64,000 nucleotides of DNA from Acanthosoma haemorrhoidale (GCA_930367205.1 OV884012.1:51171239-51235238), one strand, 5' to 3'. Counted from the first letter of the stretch, positions 10,964 through 21,191 are shown. Numbers and translations are program-made. Notes: a model not told the origin generated them from the sequence alone.

Positions 10964-11147
10964 AGTTAACTGGGGAGCCTACTATGAGAAGACAACATAG
11001 GTAAGACTCCCCAGCTAATCCCCTCAGAGTATTAACTAAGGTATATATAGATGTCAGAATATAAATAAAGCCATTCTCATTCTAATCGCTGTCTCAGTCG
11101 GTACCTTCTTCCCCCTTTTTACCGTTAGTGTTCGGTTGATCTTGACT
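10964..11147 (+). repeat. 5' LTR of Ty3/gypsy element 1
   Basis: A 184 bp LTR with AGT...ACT ends. It contains TATATATA at about 11042-11049 as a possible TATA element and AATAAAG at about 11064 as the polyadenylation signal. It matches the 3' LTR at 16133-16312 except for two substitutions (ATCGCTG against ATCACTG; CAGTCGG against CAGTCTG). Confidence 0.92.
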
Positions 11148-11164
11148 GGTGCCGAAACCCGGGA
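11147..11164 (+). other. Primer-binding site of element 1
   Basis: TGGTGCCGAAACCCGGGA starts with the TGG expected to pair with the CCA 3' end of a tRNA and begins with the last T of the 5' LTR. The same 18-mer occurs at the same place in element 2. The tRNA used was not identified. Confidence 0.85.
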
Positions 11165-11257
11165 GTCGTAAGGATTATCCGAACCAATACTAGTGCCGTA
11201 AGCATTGTGTTCTTTAGCGAGTACGCGACCACTAGTGTTTACCGTTGACACTTGGAA

Positions 11258-12451
11258 ATGGAACAACCCGGTAAGCTTCAGTTCGCTAAGCTGGAGGCGG
11301 ATTTGGCCCAGGCCATAGAAGAAAAAGAACGTCTAAACGTACAAATGTTCAGGGAGCAGGAGAGATCACAGATGTATCTGGCAAAGGTGCGGACCCAGGT
11401 CGTCCATGGACTAATCAGCCAGCTGGAACCCTTTACGGGGACGTTGGGGGAACTAGATCACTTCCTCAAGGGAGGCGATCAGATCAAAGCTCTGATGAAC
11501 ACCAGAAAGGGTCTGGGCACGATCACAGATTCAGACATAGTCGTGTTGGAGACCGCACTCGTGAGCAGGATCTCAAGGAAGGTCCTGAACGCCATACAGG
11601 GAGACGTGTCGCTGACCTGGGAAGAAACGAAAGTAAGATTGAAGAAGCTGTACGGAGGGGGTAGGTGGACCCCAGAGGAAGATGTGTTTTACCTCATCAA
11701 GGAGAAAAGAACTCAGGGCCAATCGGAGGGCAATTTTGCGGAGAAACTTTTAGTCATGCACAACCGGCTTGTGGAAAAGATGGTCGAGACCTGCGGACAG
11801 GAAGAAGCAGCCCACAGACTACACTTCATAAGACAGGTAATGAAGGTCCAGCTAAACCATTATCTGGACAGGCCGGGATCTTTGCCGAAGGACAGGGAGG
11901 TGATCGACTGTGCACACGAGCTTATTGATGCAAGGGAACGGAAAGAACTGAGACCCAGGCTGCCGGAGTCGAGTTGGACGGAAGTGAGGAATGTGAGGAG
12001 AGCGAGAAGGAGCCCGCCAAGACAATCTGGATTTGGCAGGGGCATGGAGAGGCGGACAGGTAGAGGGCAGGACGAGAGGAGAAGGAAGCAAGAAAGGAGG
12101 TGTTATGAATGCAACCGACCAGGGCACGTGGCAGCTCAGTGCAGTCAAACTAAGTGTTTTGAATGCGGGAGACAAGGACATATGGCCAGAGACTGCCCTC
12201 GGCGCAACACCAGAGGCAACAGAAGAGGATTCCGACCGGAGCCTATGGAGGTTAACCAACAGGAGTGGAACCCACGGAGACCGGCAGGGCGAGACGGGAC
12301 ACCCTACTCCAGCGGAGAGTCGTCGGGAGAGGAGAGTGGTCGGTCGGAGCGCAGCGCCCCGGCGTCGAGACACGAGGTAAGTGGGGGAAACTCGTGGAAG
12401 GGAGGACCCTCGGGAGCAGAGGTAGTTAGGGGAAGGAGACGGAACGAATGA
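11258..12451 (+). CDS. gag: Gag polyprotein of element 1
   Basis: Structural protein that forms the retrotransposon particle and packages its RNA. The first ATG in the frame is at 11258; a frame extension to 11252 starts with TTG and is not used here. The product is about 397 residues. A helical, charged capsid-like region contains LISQLEPFTG and GGRWTPEEDVF, both shared with element 2. Two CCHC knuckles begin near residue 282 (CYECNRPGHVAAQC and CFECGRQGHMARDC). An arginine/glycine/serine-rich tail follows. It ends at TGA (12449-12451, context GAATGAGGG). Pro-pol continues in the same frame directly after this stop. Intact. Confidence 0.92.
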   Translation: MEQPGKLQFAKLEADLAQAIEEKERLNVQMFREQERSQMYLAKVRTQVVHGLISQLEPFTGTLGELDHFLKGGDQIKALMNTRKGLGTITDSDIVVLETALVSRISRKVLNAIQGDVSLTWEETKVRLKKLYGGGRWTPEEDVFYLIKEKRTQGQSEGNFAEKLLVMHNRLVEKMVETCGQEEAAHRLHFIRQVMKVQLNHYLDRPGSLPKDREVIDCAHELIDARERKELRPRLPESSWTEVRNVRRARRSPPRQSGFGRGMERRTGRGQDERRRKQERRCYECNRPGHVAAQCSQTKCFECGRQGHMARDCPRRNTRGNRRGFRPEPMEVNQQEWNPRRPAGRDGTPYSSGESSGEESGRSERSAPASRHEVSGGNSWKGGPSGAEVVRGRRRNE

Positions 12452-15400
12452 GGGTGCGATACGGAGGGGGGCAACCCGACGCGCACGCTGAGAGTAAACA
12501 ACAGCGAAAAGGGGAAAGAGGGGTTTAGGTTGCCCGTGGCGAGGGGGAAGGTATCCGGAATTCGATTCCTAATCGATACGGGGAGCACCCACTCGTTGAT
12601 AAGCGAAAGGGGGGCGAAGGAATTGGGAATCTAGGAGGGACGAGAAACGTGCAAATGCACGGTAACCACGGTCAGTGGGAGGTGTGAAACGGAGGGGGAA
12701 GCGCGATTAAGCCTTCGCGAAATAGCGGGATGTAAGGGAGGGGTCACAACGCACATCATGAAAAATTTATCGGATGATTACGACTTGATAATAGGGTGCG
12801 ACATCTTACAGAAAGCGGGGATGAGGTTGAAGGTCCGGCGCCATAAATGGGAGTGCGAAATGGGAGAGTATAATTACGAAATCGCCACGGAACGAAGGGG
12901 AGGGAGAGTGAGGATCGGAGCAGCAGGATGTGCTCGCGACTCGGTAAGTAGGCTGGTAGCAGCAAATGGGGACCTGTTTCATCAGGAACCGGGGTTATTA
13001 CCGACTACGGGAAGGACACAACATCGGATTCCAGTGAAGTCAGAGACACCCGTGTATGTGAAGGAAAGGCGGTACCCCCAAGCGATGAGGGAGATCATAA
13101 GAGGGCAGCTCGAGGAACTCCTGAGGCAGGGTATCATACGCCCCAGTAACTCGCCCTATAATAGTCCGTTGTGGGTCGTGGAAAAGAAAAGCGGGGATAG
13201 TCAGAAGCAATACCGGGTGGTAGTGGACTACCGGAAATTGAATGAGGTCACCGTGGACGAGAGGTACCCACTCCCGAGGATTGAGGACATACTCGATCGC
13301 CTGTCGGGAGCGACGGTGTTCAGCACGCTGGACCTCAAGAGCGGGTACCATCAGGTTAGGATGGCAGATGAGGACGTTGGGAAGACGGCGTTCTCTTGGG
13401 AGCGGGGGCATTACGAGTTTGTGAGAATGCCCTTCGGTCTGAAGGGGGCCCCGCTAACTTTCCAGCGTCTTATGGACGAACTCCAAAGGGGGCTGGGCGA
13501 GGACTTCTCGCAGGTGTATATGGACGACCTGATAGTGTTCAGCAAGACTGAACAGGAACACGTGCAGCACCTTAGTCGAGTCCTCGCCAGAATAAGGGAG
13601 TTCGGACTAAGATTATCGCGGGAGAAGTCCAGGTTTGGCCTGAGGGAAATTAGGTTCCTTGGTTACACCGTCTCACAAGACGCGGTGCAGCCGGATCAGG
13701 AGAGGGTGAGGGCGATACAGGAAGCACCCCTTCCCAAGAACGTGCGGGGTATTCACAGGTTTCTCGGGATGATAAATTATTACCGGAAGTTTATCCCAGG
13801 GATCGCGGAACTCACCAACCCATTAACGGAATTGTTAAGGAAGGGGCGGAGTTTCCGGTTGGGGCCGGAGCAAATTCAAAGTATAGAGAAATGCCGGGAC
13901 ATCCTTACCACGAAACCATTATTAATATTCCCGGATTTTGGAAAGACATTCCGGATCACGACGGACGCGAGCGCGAGTGCCATTGGGGCGGTCCTGTCGC
14001 AAGACACTGGGGAGGGGGAGAAGCCTGTTGCCTATGCGGGTCGCCAGCTGAACGGGGCCGAGACGCGTTACAGCGCCATCGAGCGTGAATTGTTGGCGGT
14101 GGTATGGGCAGTGGAGCATTTCCGGCCTTACGTGTACGGCAGGCTATTTGAACTGTACACGGACCACAAACCACTGGTATACCTGGGGAACCTGAAGGAG
14201 TCGTCGGCAAGGGTAGCCAGATGGAAGGAGCGACTCGCCGCGTACAATTTTAAAATTATGCACAAAAAGGGGACCGAAAACGCGGTCACAGACTGGCTTT
14301 CCCGGGAGTTGATAGTGAATGCTCTGGAGGAAGAAGTAGGTCAAGAAGAACCGTTCGCGGTGCGGTACCTGCGGGAGTGGGCCGAGAGCGGACCGGAGAT
14401 CCCCTTAGTTCAGAGAGACCCGGGGCAGGTAGAGACCCCGTCCGAACGACCTACGGACCTACCCGAAATCGATGGAATAATTAATGATAAGAGGAGACAA
14501 ATAATTATCAAATCGAAACGGGAGCCGGGAGTCGAGACGAGGGCGAGCGGATACGCGGGGCTGTCCTCCGTGACCATTAGGGCACAAGCCACGGTGGATG
14601 ATACCGATTTGGAGCGGGCCATTGAGCAATGCACGAAGCCGGGGCAGGGTTGCCATATATATATCGGTAATAGATTGTTGGCCGATAAAATTAAACGGTT
14701 ATGGAGACAGGAGCGCCTAGGGATGGGGTACACATTAGTTAGGTGCCTTAGACAGGTGGAGACGGTCACCGAAGCAGAGGTGCAAGGTCGGTTAGTGAAG
14801 GACCACCACGTGGGCAAGACCAATCATCGGGGGATTGAGGAGACGCTTCGGGCGTTGAAGAGGTTATATTTTTGGGTAAATATGGGGCGGACAGTCAGGG
14901 AGGTCGTTACGCGGTGCGAAATATGTCAGAGGGCGAAGTACGACCGACAACCCCCGGTGGCGGAACAAACGGTCACGGAAACGGCGGAGGAGCCCTTGAG
15001 GATTATCCAGACGGATCTCTATAGTAATGAAGGTCAGTCGTGGCTCACGATCCTGGATACTTTTAGTAAGATCGCCATGGCATATCCCGTAGAAACCAAG
15101 ACACCCGAGGTGGTATGGGAGGGGATACTCCAGTGGTGCGGCACGTACGGGGTCCCCGATATGATCGTGTCGGATTCGGGGCGGGAATTTGATAATGACT
15201 GGATCCGGGAACAGAGTAAGGAACTAGGAATAAACTGGCGGCGAAACACCCCCCATCACATCAAGGGTAGGGGCGCGGTGGAGCGTCTCCACAGCACGCT
15301 AGGAGAGCATCTTCGGCTATTTAGGATAGACCGACGACTCGATTCCTATACGGCGATGCCGCGCGCAGTAGTGGCATATAACCACAGTATACACTCAGCA

Positions 15401-15892
15401 ACGGGGCTATCGCCGGTGGAAATAGTGTTCGGACAAAGGCGGCGCGATCGAGGAGACCTGATGACGGCGCATAACTTAGGTTTACGGGAGCAACTAGGGG
15501 AAACGCGCAAGGAACGCCGGGCGATGTGGGAGAAGGTCCGTGAGCGAGTAATCAGAGAGAAACGGACTCGCGTAGATAAAGCTAACGGCAGACCCGGGAT
15601 CGTTAGCGCGGGCTCGGTCGCGCTGGGGACTACGGTATACCGCAGGTTGAGGACAGCCCGTAAGAAGGGAGACGCGCGGTACGAGGGACCGTACGTAGTG
15701 GTGGCGGTCAGAGAACACAACCTCTATACGATCCGGGACGTCAACCACCCTTTCCGGTCGCGCACCGTCCACTTAGAGGAGCTAAGAGTACCGTCGTCGG
15801 TGGCTCGACGGACAACGGGGGGCGGCGCTCCGACCGACACACCACACTGTTCGAATGAGCAGGTTATGTTTGAAAGATGTAAAACTCCCTAG
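12452..15892 (+). pseudogene. pol: Pro-pol polyprotein of element 1, one in-frame stop in protease
   Basis: In frame with gag, directly after its TGA. The aspartic protease has its active-site DTG at 12575-12583 (FLIDTGSTHSL). A TAG at 12632-12634 interrupts the frame, then it is open for 1,086 codons to 15892. RT has MPFGLKGAPLTFQRLMDE and the catalytic YMDD (13517-13528). RNase H has TTDASASAIGAVLS and YTDHKPLVYLG. Integrase has the HHCC zinc site (HHVGKTNH to CEICQRAK, about 14800-14930) and DDE residues in IIQTDLY, VSDSGREFDN and VERLHSTL. The C-terminal YEGPYVVV is the GPY/F module. No AUG precedes the protease active site in this frame, so pol must come from suppression of the gag stop. 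The TAG should block it in this copy, while the rest looks intact. Confidence 0.9.
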
Positions 15893-16132
15893 TATGTAAG
15901 GCATTGTAAATAAATAAAGGTTGAACCATATTAGTTAAGATATAACGGGTGAAGGCCTTGTGGCCGGAAGCCAACAGTAATTAGTATTTGTGAACGGTAA
16001 CAAAGATGTTATCGGGGGCAGGAACTGCCCTGGTTATGTTCGTTGTACAAGAACTGTTTATTTTGTTTATTTGTTGTTTATTTTGTTGTGATGTTATATT
16101 GAGTTCTTAGGTATAAGAAACTGGAGGGGGGG
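15893..16132 (+). other. 3' non-coding region and polypurine tract of element 1
   Basis: The stretch between the pol stop and the 3' LTR contains no envelope-like frame. An AATAAATAAAG-type motif lies near 15910. It ends in the polypurine tract GGAGGGGGGG (16123-16132), which would prime plus-strand DNA synthesis directly next to the 3' LTR. Confidence 0.8.
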
Positions 16133-16312
16133 AGTTAACTGGGGAGCCTACTATGAGAAGACAACATAGGTAAGACTCCCCAGCTAATCCCCTCAGAGTA
16201 TTAACTAAGGTATATATAGATGTCAGAATATAAATAAAGCCATTCTCATTCTAATCACTGTCTCAGTCTGTACCTTCTTCCCCCTTTTTACCGTTAGTGT
16301 TCGGTTGATCTT
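16133..16312 (+). repeat. 3' LTR of element 1, missing its last 4 bases
   Basis: The 180 bp match the 5' LTR (10964-11143) with two substitutions. The terminal GACT of the 5' LTR is absent. After GATCTT the sequence goes straight into an (AT)n run, then element 2. The loss removes the end integrase would recognise. Confidence 0.9.
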
Positions 16313-16336
16313 AATATATATATATATATATATATA
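16313..16336. repeat. (TA)n run at the element 1 / element 2 junction
   Basis: A pure TA dinucleotide run separates the two LTR elements. A matching TA run (21626-21648) follows element 2, so element 2 inserted into a TA microsatellite. The target-site duplication (TATA or TATATA) cannot be separated from the repeat. Confidence 0.85.
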
Positions 16337-16526
16337 AGTTACGTCTAGCGGTACGGCAATGTTAAGCCTAATACCTTGTAGCCTAGGGTAAACAAACCCG
16401 TAACGTGTGTATAGAGGATAATGATGAGGAAAATAAAGCCAGTTATAAAACAAACCTTCTTATTATATCATCTACCTCCTTCTTCATTCCTTTTTCTCGA
16501 TCGTCTACAGCTGGGAGACGATAACT
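16337..16526 (+). repeat. 5' LTR of element 2
   Basis: 190 bp, AGT...ACT ends, identical to 21436-21625. AATAAAG near 16432 is the likely polyadenylation signal. The last T is the first base of the primer-binding site. Confidence 0.95.
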
Positions 16527-16543
16527 GGTGCCGAAACCCGGGA
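16526..16543 (+). other. Primer-binding site of element 2
   Basis: TGGTGCCGAAACCCGGGA directly at the end of the 5' LTR, the same 18-mer as in element 1, so both elements probably use the same tRNA primer. Confidence 0.85.
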
Positions 16544-16628
16544 ACTACGAGTATTCTGGTAAACAACTGTGAGTAAAATTTTAATTTTTTTTTCCTGTTG
16601 TCTTATTGGGAAAAAGTGACCTAGTTAC

Positions 16629-17813
16629 ATGGTAGAATTACGGCCTGCGGCTTTCGAAGTGCCCGAATTACCTAGGGAAACGATGGCCGAAGCTCACGCA
16701 AACTCCCTGGCTTGGATGAAGGTGCGAGCGGCAACGTCACAGGACCTGAGGAGAACAATATCGGACCTAGAGAAATTCTCAGGAGAGTTAGGCGAATTGA
16801 ACCATTTCATCAAAGGCGGGGATAGGATTATGGAAAGAGTAGAGGCGAAGGCAATTGAGGGTTTACTCGACTCTGGTGACGTAAAATCAATCAAAGCGGG
16901 CCTAGTGTGTAGAATAAAACGGAGCGTACTAAACCTAATACAGGCCGACGAAGACACCCCATGGACCGTGGTAAAAGAACGACTAAAGAAGGCATACGGG
17001 GGAGGCAGATGGACACCAGAAGAGGACATCTTCCAGATGTTCAGGGAGACCAGACGGCCCAATCAAACGAAAGGGCAGTACGCCGGAGAACTCTTGGCTA
17101 AATTTAACAAAATAACGGAAAAAATGAGAGAAACGGTGAACCTAGCGGAAGTGGAAGGCCGAATGGCATTCCTATCGACCATTCTAAAGGTACAGTTGGC
17201 CAGGGATATCGGCAAGAAAGATAGTCTACCGGGAGACCGATCGTTCATTGAGTGCGCCCAAGATTTAATGGACACTAGTGCCCGTGAGGAAGAAGAAAAA
17301 TTAGAGGCAGACGAGGCAGGGTGGTCCAAAGTAATGTACAGGAGGCCGAGAATGCCGCAACAGGCATGGAAGAGGAAAGATCAACGGTATGCGGAGAAAA
17401 AAGGGGCGGTGGTTGAAGGAAGGAGACTTAGCCAAAGGAGACCGAGACCCAGCGGGAGGAAGGAGGACAGAAAATGTCACGGATGTGGAAGAATTGGACA
17501 TTTAGTGGCGCAGTGCCCGCGAACAAAATGTTTTGAATGCGGAATTGAGGGACACATCGCGAGGCAGTGCCCATACATTTTCCAGCGAACAGAGAGGTAT
17601 AGGCCGGAACCGATGGAGGTAAACGCACAGAGGGTATGGAGAAGAACCAGAACCCCCTCCGAATCGTCAAAAACTACGGGAGCGTCGGAGACAGAAGAAG
17701 AAGAAGATGAACCCAGGAGCAGAAGAGGAGAGACTGCAGAGGACGACAGGGACTACGTAAGAAGCAGACGATATGGCACGGAAGGAGGAAGGAAACGGCA
17801 AGCGGTGGCCTGA
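16629..17813 (+). CDS. gag: Gag polyprotein of element 2
   Basis: Particle-forming and RNA-binding protein of 394 residues. The start is an ATG at 16629, about 100 bp after the 5' LTR. The capsid-like region contains the LEKFSGELGELNHFIKGGDR segment and GGRWTPEEDIFQ, both shared with element 1 and the relic. Two CCHC knuckles start near residue 283 (CHGCGRIGHLVAQC and CFECGIEGHIARQC). The tail is rich in arginine, glutamate and serine. It ends with TGA at 17811-17813 (context GCCTGAGGA). The same frame stays open for 27 codons up to and into the pol frame. No defects seen. Confidence 0.94.
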   Translation: MVELRPAAFEVPELPRETMAEAHANSLAWMKVRAATSQDLRRTISDLEKFSGELGELNHFIKGGDRIMERVEAKAIEGLLDSGDVKSIKAGLVCRIKRSVLNLIQADEDTPWTVVKERLKKAYGGGRWTPEEDIFQMFRETRRPNQTKGQYAGELLAKFNKITEKMRETVNLAEVEGRMAFLSTILKVQLARDIGKKDSLPGDRSFIECAQDLMDTSAREEEEKLEADEAGWSKVMYRRPRMPQQAWKRKDQRYAEKKGAVVEGRRLSQRRPRPSGRKEDRKCHGCGRIGHLVAQCPRTKCFECGIEGHIARQCPYIFQRTERYRPEPMEVNAQRVWRRTRTPSESSKTTGASETEEEEDEPRSRRGETAEDDRDYVRSRRYGTEGGRKRQAVA

Positions 17814-20800
17814 GGAGCGGGCTGGCAGAGGGGTGGCCGCACGTTAATAAACTATAGCGTCAGAGGGAATTACGGCGGTATACCCATTATTGGAGTGGCG
17901 AGAGGAGTGAGATGCTTGATAGACACGGGGAGTTCCTGTACTATTCTCAGCAGGAAAGCGGCGGACAGATTGTGTGTGGGCGAGGGGTCGTCGCGGATTC
18001 AGGCATGCGAGTGCAAGCTTATCACCCTGGGAGGGCCGTGTAAAATCGAAGGCGAATTGACGATGGGATTGGATAGGTGGGCGAAAAAGGGGGAATATTT
18101 GAAAATACACGTGGTTAGGAAGATGCCGCGCGAGTACGATGGTATCATAGGGTGCGATCTCTTGGGAAGGGTAGGAGCAAGAGTGAAGTGCCGTAACGGA
18201 ATATGGGATATTAGACTGGGAAGAATGTTATGCCGGTGTACAGGAACCGTGGGGGACGGGAAGGAGCGAATCGGAGCGATCGATCGGGTGGACAACTGGG
18301 AACGCGCTATTCGGCGAGAGTATGCCGATATATTTTTCAACGAAGGGGACAAACTGGGAGTGACGGGGGAAACGTTCCATGAGATCCCACTGAAGCAGGA
18401 GAGAGTGATATATATCAAAGAGAGACGATACCCGCAGGCGCTGCGACAGCATATAAGGGAAGAAATCGAGGAATTGAAACGACAGGGCATCATAGTAGAT
18501 AGTACGTCTCCATACAACAGTCCCCTGTGGGCAGTGAAAAAGAAAGGGTCGTCCGGTGACGAAAAATACCGCGTAGTAATAGACTACAGGCAATTAAACG
18601 ACAATACTATAGACGAAAAATACCCCATTCCTCGCTTTGAAGACATCCTGGACCGCCTAAGTGGAGCAAAGGTATTCAGTACACTGGACCTGAAGGCGGG
18701 TTACCATCAAATTCGGATGCGTCGTGGAGACCAACACAAAACGGCATTCACGTTCGAGCGGGGACATTACGAATTCACCAGAATGCCGTTTGGGCTGAAA
18801 AACGCGCCAATAACGTTCCAGAGACTGATGGACGAATTTTTAAGAGGGATTGGGGAGTCGTTTTGCCAGATATATATGGACGACCTCCTGGTTTTCAGTC
18901 GAGATGAGGTAGAACACCAGGACCATCTGCGACAGGTTTTTGACAGAATTAAGCAATTCGGGCTGAAATTGTCTGCGGAGAAGTCGCTTTTGGGACAAGA
19001 GCAGGTGAAATTTTTAGGCCACATAATTTCCAGAGAGGGAGTGCAACCCGATCGTGGGAAGGTGGAGGCCATCCAGCGGATGACTATCCCGAAAGACGTA
19101 AAAGGAATCCGGCGCTTACTCGGATCCCTGAACTACTACCGCAGATTCGTTCCAGAAATGGCGGAGTACCTGGTCCCTATTAACAATCTCCTTAAAAAAG
19201 GACAAAAAGTCGTCATTACCCCGGTAATGGAGAACAATATAAGACGTTGCATGGAGCGGCTACAGGAAGAGCCTATACTAGCGTTTCCAGATTTTGCACT
19301 CCCCTTCATGATTACCACAGATGCGAGTGAATACGCGTTGGGGGCGGTACTCTCGCAGGATCGCGACGGGGGGGAGCGACCAATAGCATACGCTAGCAGA
19401 CGCCTTACTGAATCCGAGAGTAGATATAGCGCGCTAGAACGCGAATTACTGGGTATCGTATGGGCGATAGAACACTTCCGGCCCTACGTATTCGGGAGGA
19501 AGTTTCGGGTTAAAACAGATCATCGACCCCTCCAATGGGTGGGAAAACTGAAAGAGTCATCAGCGCGGATTACCAGATGGAAGGAGTTCCTCAGTCAATA
19601 CAACATCGACATTATTTACAAACCGGGGAAGGAGAACGTCGTGGCCGATTGGTTATCCCGCGCGTTGGTCGTGAATGCGATCGAAGAGGAGATTCCGGGA
19701 CCATCACGTGACACCCACCAATTCGTCCAGGAATGGTCACCCGGCGAGGAAGGGGAGCGGGAGGGGGCTCCAGCCAATGATGTTCCGAGTGACGGGAGTT
19801 CAGTGGGGGATAGGCCCTCGGACATTGAGGACCTCGACGCCATAATAAATGACAAGAGGCGCCAGATCATTTGGCTCACCAAAACTTCTGGGCTCTTCAA
19901 GATGGAATCTGAGAAGTACGGCCACTGCAACATCGTCAAAATCTGGTCGACACCGGGGATAAACGACGATACGATTTGCCGCGCTCTGAAGGACGCATCT
20001 ACTCCAGGGAAAACGCACCACATGTACGTGGGAAATGCGACCATCTGGGGACGCATCAAACGCCTATGGAGGACGGAGAGGATCGGAGTCGATCGTACGT
20101 TCGTCCGATGTACCCTGAAGGTGGAGACAGTAAAAGAAGAAACGCGGCAGAGAGAAGTGACCCTTGCATTCCACCAAGGGAAGACAAACCACCGGGGAAT
20201 CGACGCTACCCTGCAAGCATTGAAGAGGAGATATTTCTGGTTGGGCATGAAAGACACGATTGCGAGAGTTATTGGTACCTGCGACACATGCCTGACCACG
20301 AAATATGATCGCCACCCCCCCAGAGCAATACAGGAGGAGACGCCAACGGCAGACCAACCGTTGGAGGATTTGCAGGTGGACACGTTTACATGGAGGGGAT
20401 ACAAATGGGTCACCATTGTCGATAGGTTCAGCAAAACAGCGATGGCCCATCTGATAGCAGAACGATCAGCGGAAGCAGTCCTAAGGGCACTACGCACATG
20501 GTGCCAATTTTATGGCGTACCAGACACGATAGCTTCCGACGCTGGTAGGGAGTTTGATAACGCCGAAATAAGGGCTGAGGCGGCGGCCTTAGAGATCCGT
20601 TGGCATCTCAACACCCCAGGACACCCGAAGAGTCGAGGAGACGTAGAGCGGCTGCACAGCACGCTTAGCGACCACCTACGAATTTACCATGGAGAGAAGG
20701 GCTTAGAACCAAACGTGGCGATGGAAAAGGCAGTCATCGCGTATAACCACTCAATCCATTCTGCCACCGGTTTTTCTCCGGTCGAGACGCTGTTTGGACT

Positions 20801-21191
20801 TCGAAGATGCCGGCGCGATAGCAGGAGTACGGCGATCGATGAAGAACTGGCCGCACGGGTAGTAAGTAATCAGATAGCGCTAAAGAAACAGTGGGTGGCC
20901 GTTCGGGGAAGGCTCCAGGATAAGAAACGGCGACGGGTGGCGCGCGACAACCTCAAAGTCCGCGATATTCTGGGCAATCTTAAACTCGGCGCGCTCGTGT
21001 ACCGGAGAAAAGGGTCGAACAGGGGTAAGGAACTAGTGCGGTACGAGGGTCCTTTCCGAGTGATCGCTCTCCGCGAACACAACGTGGTCACGGTCGAAAG
21101 CATTACACCCCCGATTAAACGGCGGACGGTACATGTGGAACAGCTCAAGTTTCCCGCGGGGGAGCCTGGGAGCCCCGTCGTCGAAACATAA
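17814..21191 (+). CDS. pol: Pro-pol polyprotein of element 2
   Basis: Same frame as gag, directly after the gag TGA. Protease DTG is at 17922-17930 (CLIDTGSSC). RT has YPIPRFEDILDRLSG, MPFGLKNAPITFQRLMDE and YMDD at 18873-18884. RNase H has TTDASEYALGAVLS and TDHRPLQWVG. Integrase has a zinc site (HQGKTNHRG to CDTCLTTK, about 20170-20300) and DDE residues in LQVDTFT, ASDAGREFDN and VERLHSTL. A GPF-type chromatin-end module follows (RYEGPFRVIALREHN). About 1,125 codons, ending at TAA 21191. The first AUG in frame lies after the protease active site (ELTMGLD, near 18065), so an active protease can only arise as a Gag-Pol fusion through the UGA or from a non-AUG start. Fully open; probably competent. 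Confidence 0.94.
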   Translation, partial: GAGWQRGGRTLINYSVRGNYGGIPIIGVARGVRCLIDTGSSCTILSRKAADRLCVGEGSSRIQACECKLITLGGPCKIEGELTMGLDRWAKKGEYLKIHVVRKMPREYDGIIGCDLLGRVGARVKCRNGIWDIRLGRMLCRCTGTVGDGKERIGAIDRVDNWERAIRREYADIFFNEGDKLGVTGETFHEIPLKQERVIYIKERRYPQALRQHIREEIEELKRQGIIVDSTSPYNSPLWAVKKKGSSGDEKYRVVIDYRQLNDNTIDEKYPIPRFEDILDRLSGAKVFSTLDLKAGYHQIRMRRGDQHKTAFTFERGHYEFTRMPFGLKNAPITFQRLMDEFLRGIGESFCQIYMDDLLVFSRDEVEHQDHLRQVFDRIKQFGLKLSAEKSLLGQEQVKFLGHIISREGVQPDRGKVEAIQRMTIPKDVKGIRRLLGSLNYYRRFVPEMAEYLVPINNLLKKGQKVVITPVMENNIRRCMERLQEEPILAFPDFALPFMITTDASEYALGAVLSQDRDGGERPIAYASRRLTESESRYSALERELLGIVWAIEHFRPYVFGRKFRVKTDHRPLQWVGKLKESSARITRWKEFLSQYNIDIIYKPGKENVVADWLSRALVVNAIEEEIPGPSRDTHQFVQEWSPGEEGEREGAPANDVPSDGSSVGDRPSDIEDLDAIINDKRRQIIWLTKTSGLFKMESEKYGHCNIVKIWSTPGINDDTICRALKDASTPGKTHHMYVGNATIWGRIKRLWRTERIGVDRTFVRCTLKVETVKEETRQREVTLAFHQGKTNHRGIDATLQALKRRYFWLGMKDTIARVIGTCDTCLTTKYDRHPPRAIQEETPTADQPLEDLQVDTFTWRGYKWVTIVDRFSKTAMAHLIAERSAEAVLRALRTWCQFYGVPDTIASDAGREFDNAEIRAEAAALEIRWHLNTPGHPKSRGDVERLHSTLSDHLRIYHGEKGLEPNVAMEKAVIAYNHSIHSATGFSPVETLFGLRRCRRDSRSTAIDEELAARVVSNQIALKKQWVAVRGRLQDKKRRRVARDNLKVRDILGNLKLGALVYRRKGSNRGKELVRYEGPFRVIALREHNVVTVESITPPIKRRTVHVEQLKFPAGEPGSPVVET

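Larger units (their letters stand above)
10964..16312 (+). mobile_element. Ty3/gypsy element 1, nearly complete
   Basis: A + strand LTR retrotransposon of 5.35 kb. It has a 5' LTR, primer-binding site, gag, a UGA, pro-pol in the same frame, a polypurine tract and a 3' LTR. Domain order protease, RT, RNase H, integrase places it in Ty3/gypsy (Metaviridae). There is no envelope-like frame after pol. The two LTRs differ at two sites over 180 bp, so it is young but not brand new. Pol has one in-frame stop in the protease region, and the 3' LTR lacks its last four bases, so this copy is probably inactive on its own. It lies between the relic at 7.3-10.96 kb and element 2. Confidence 0.93.
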
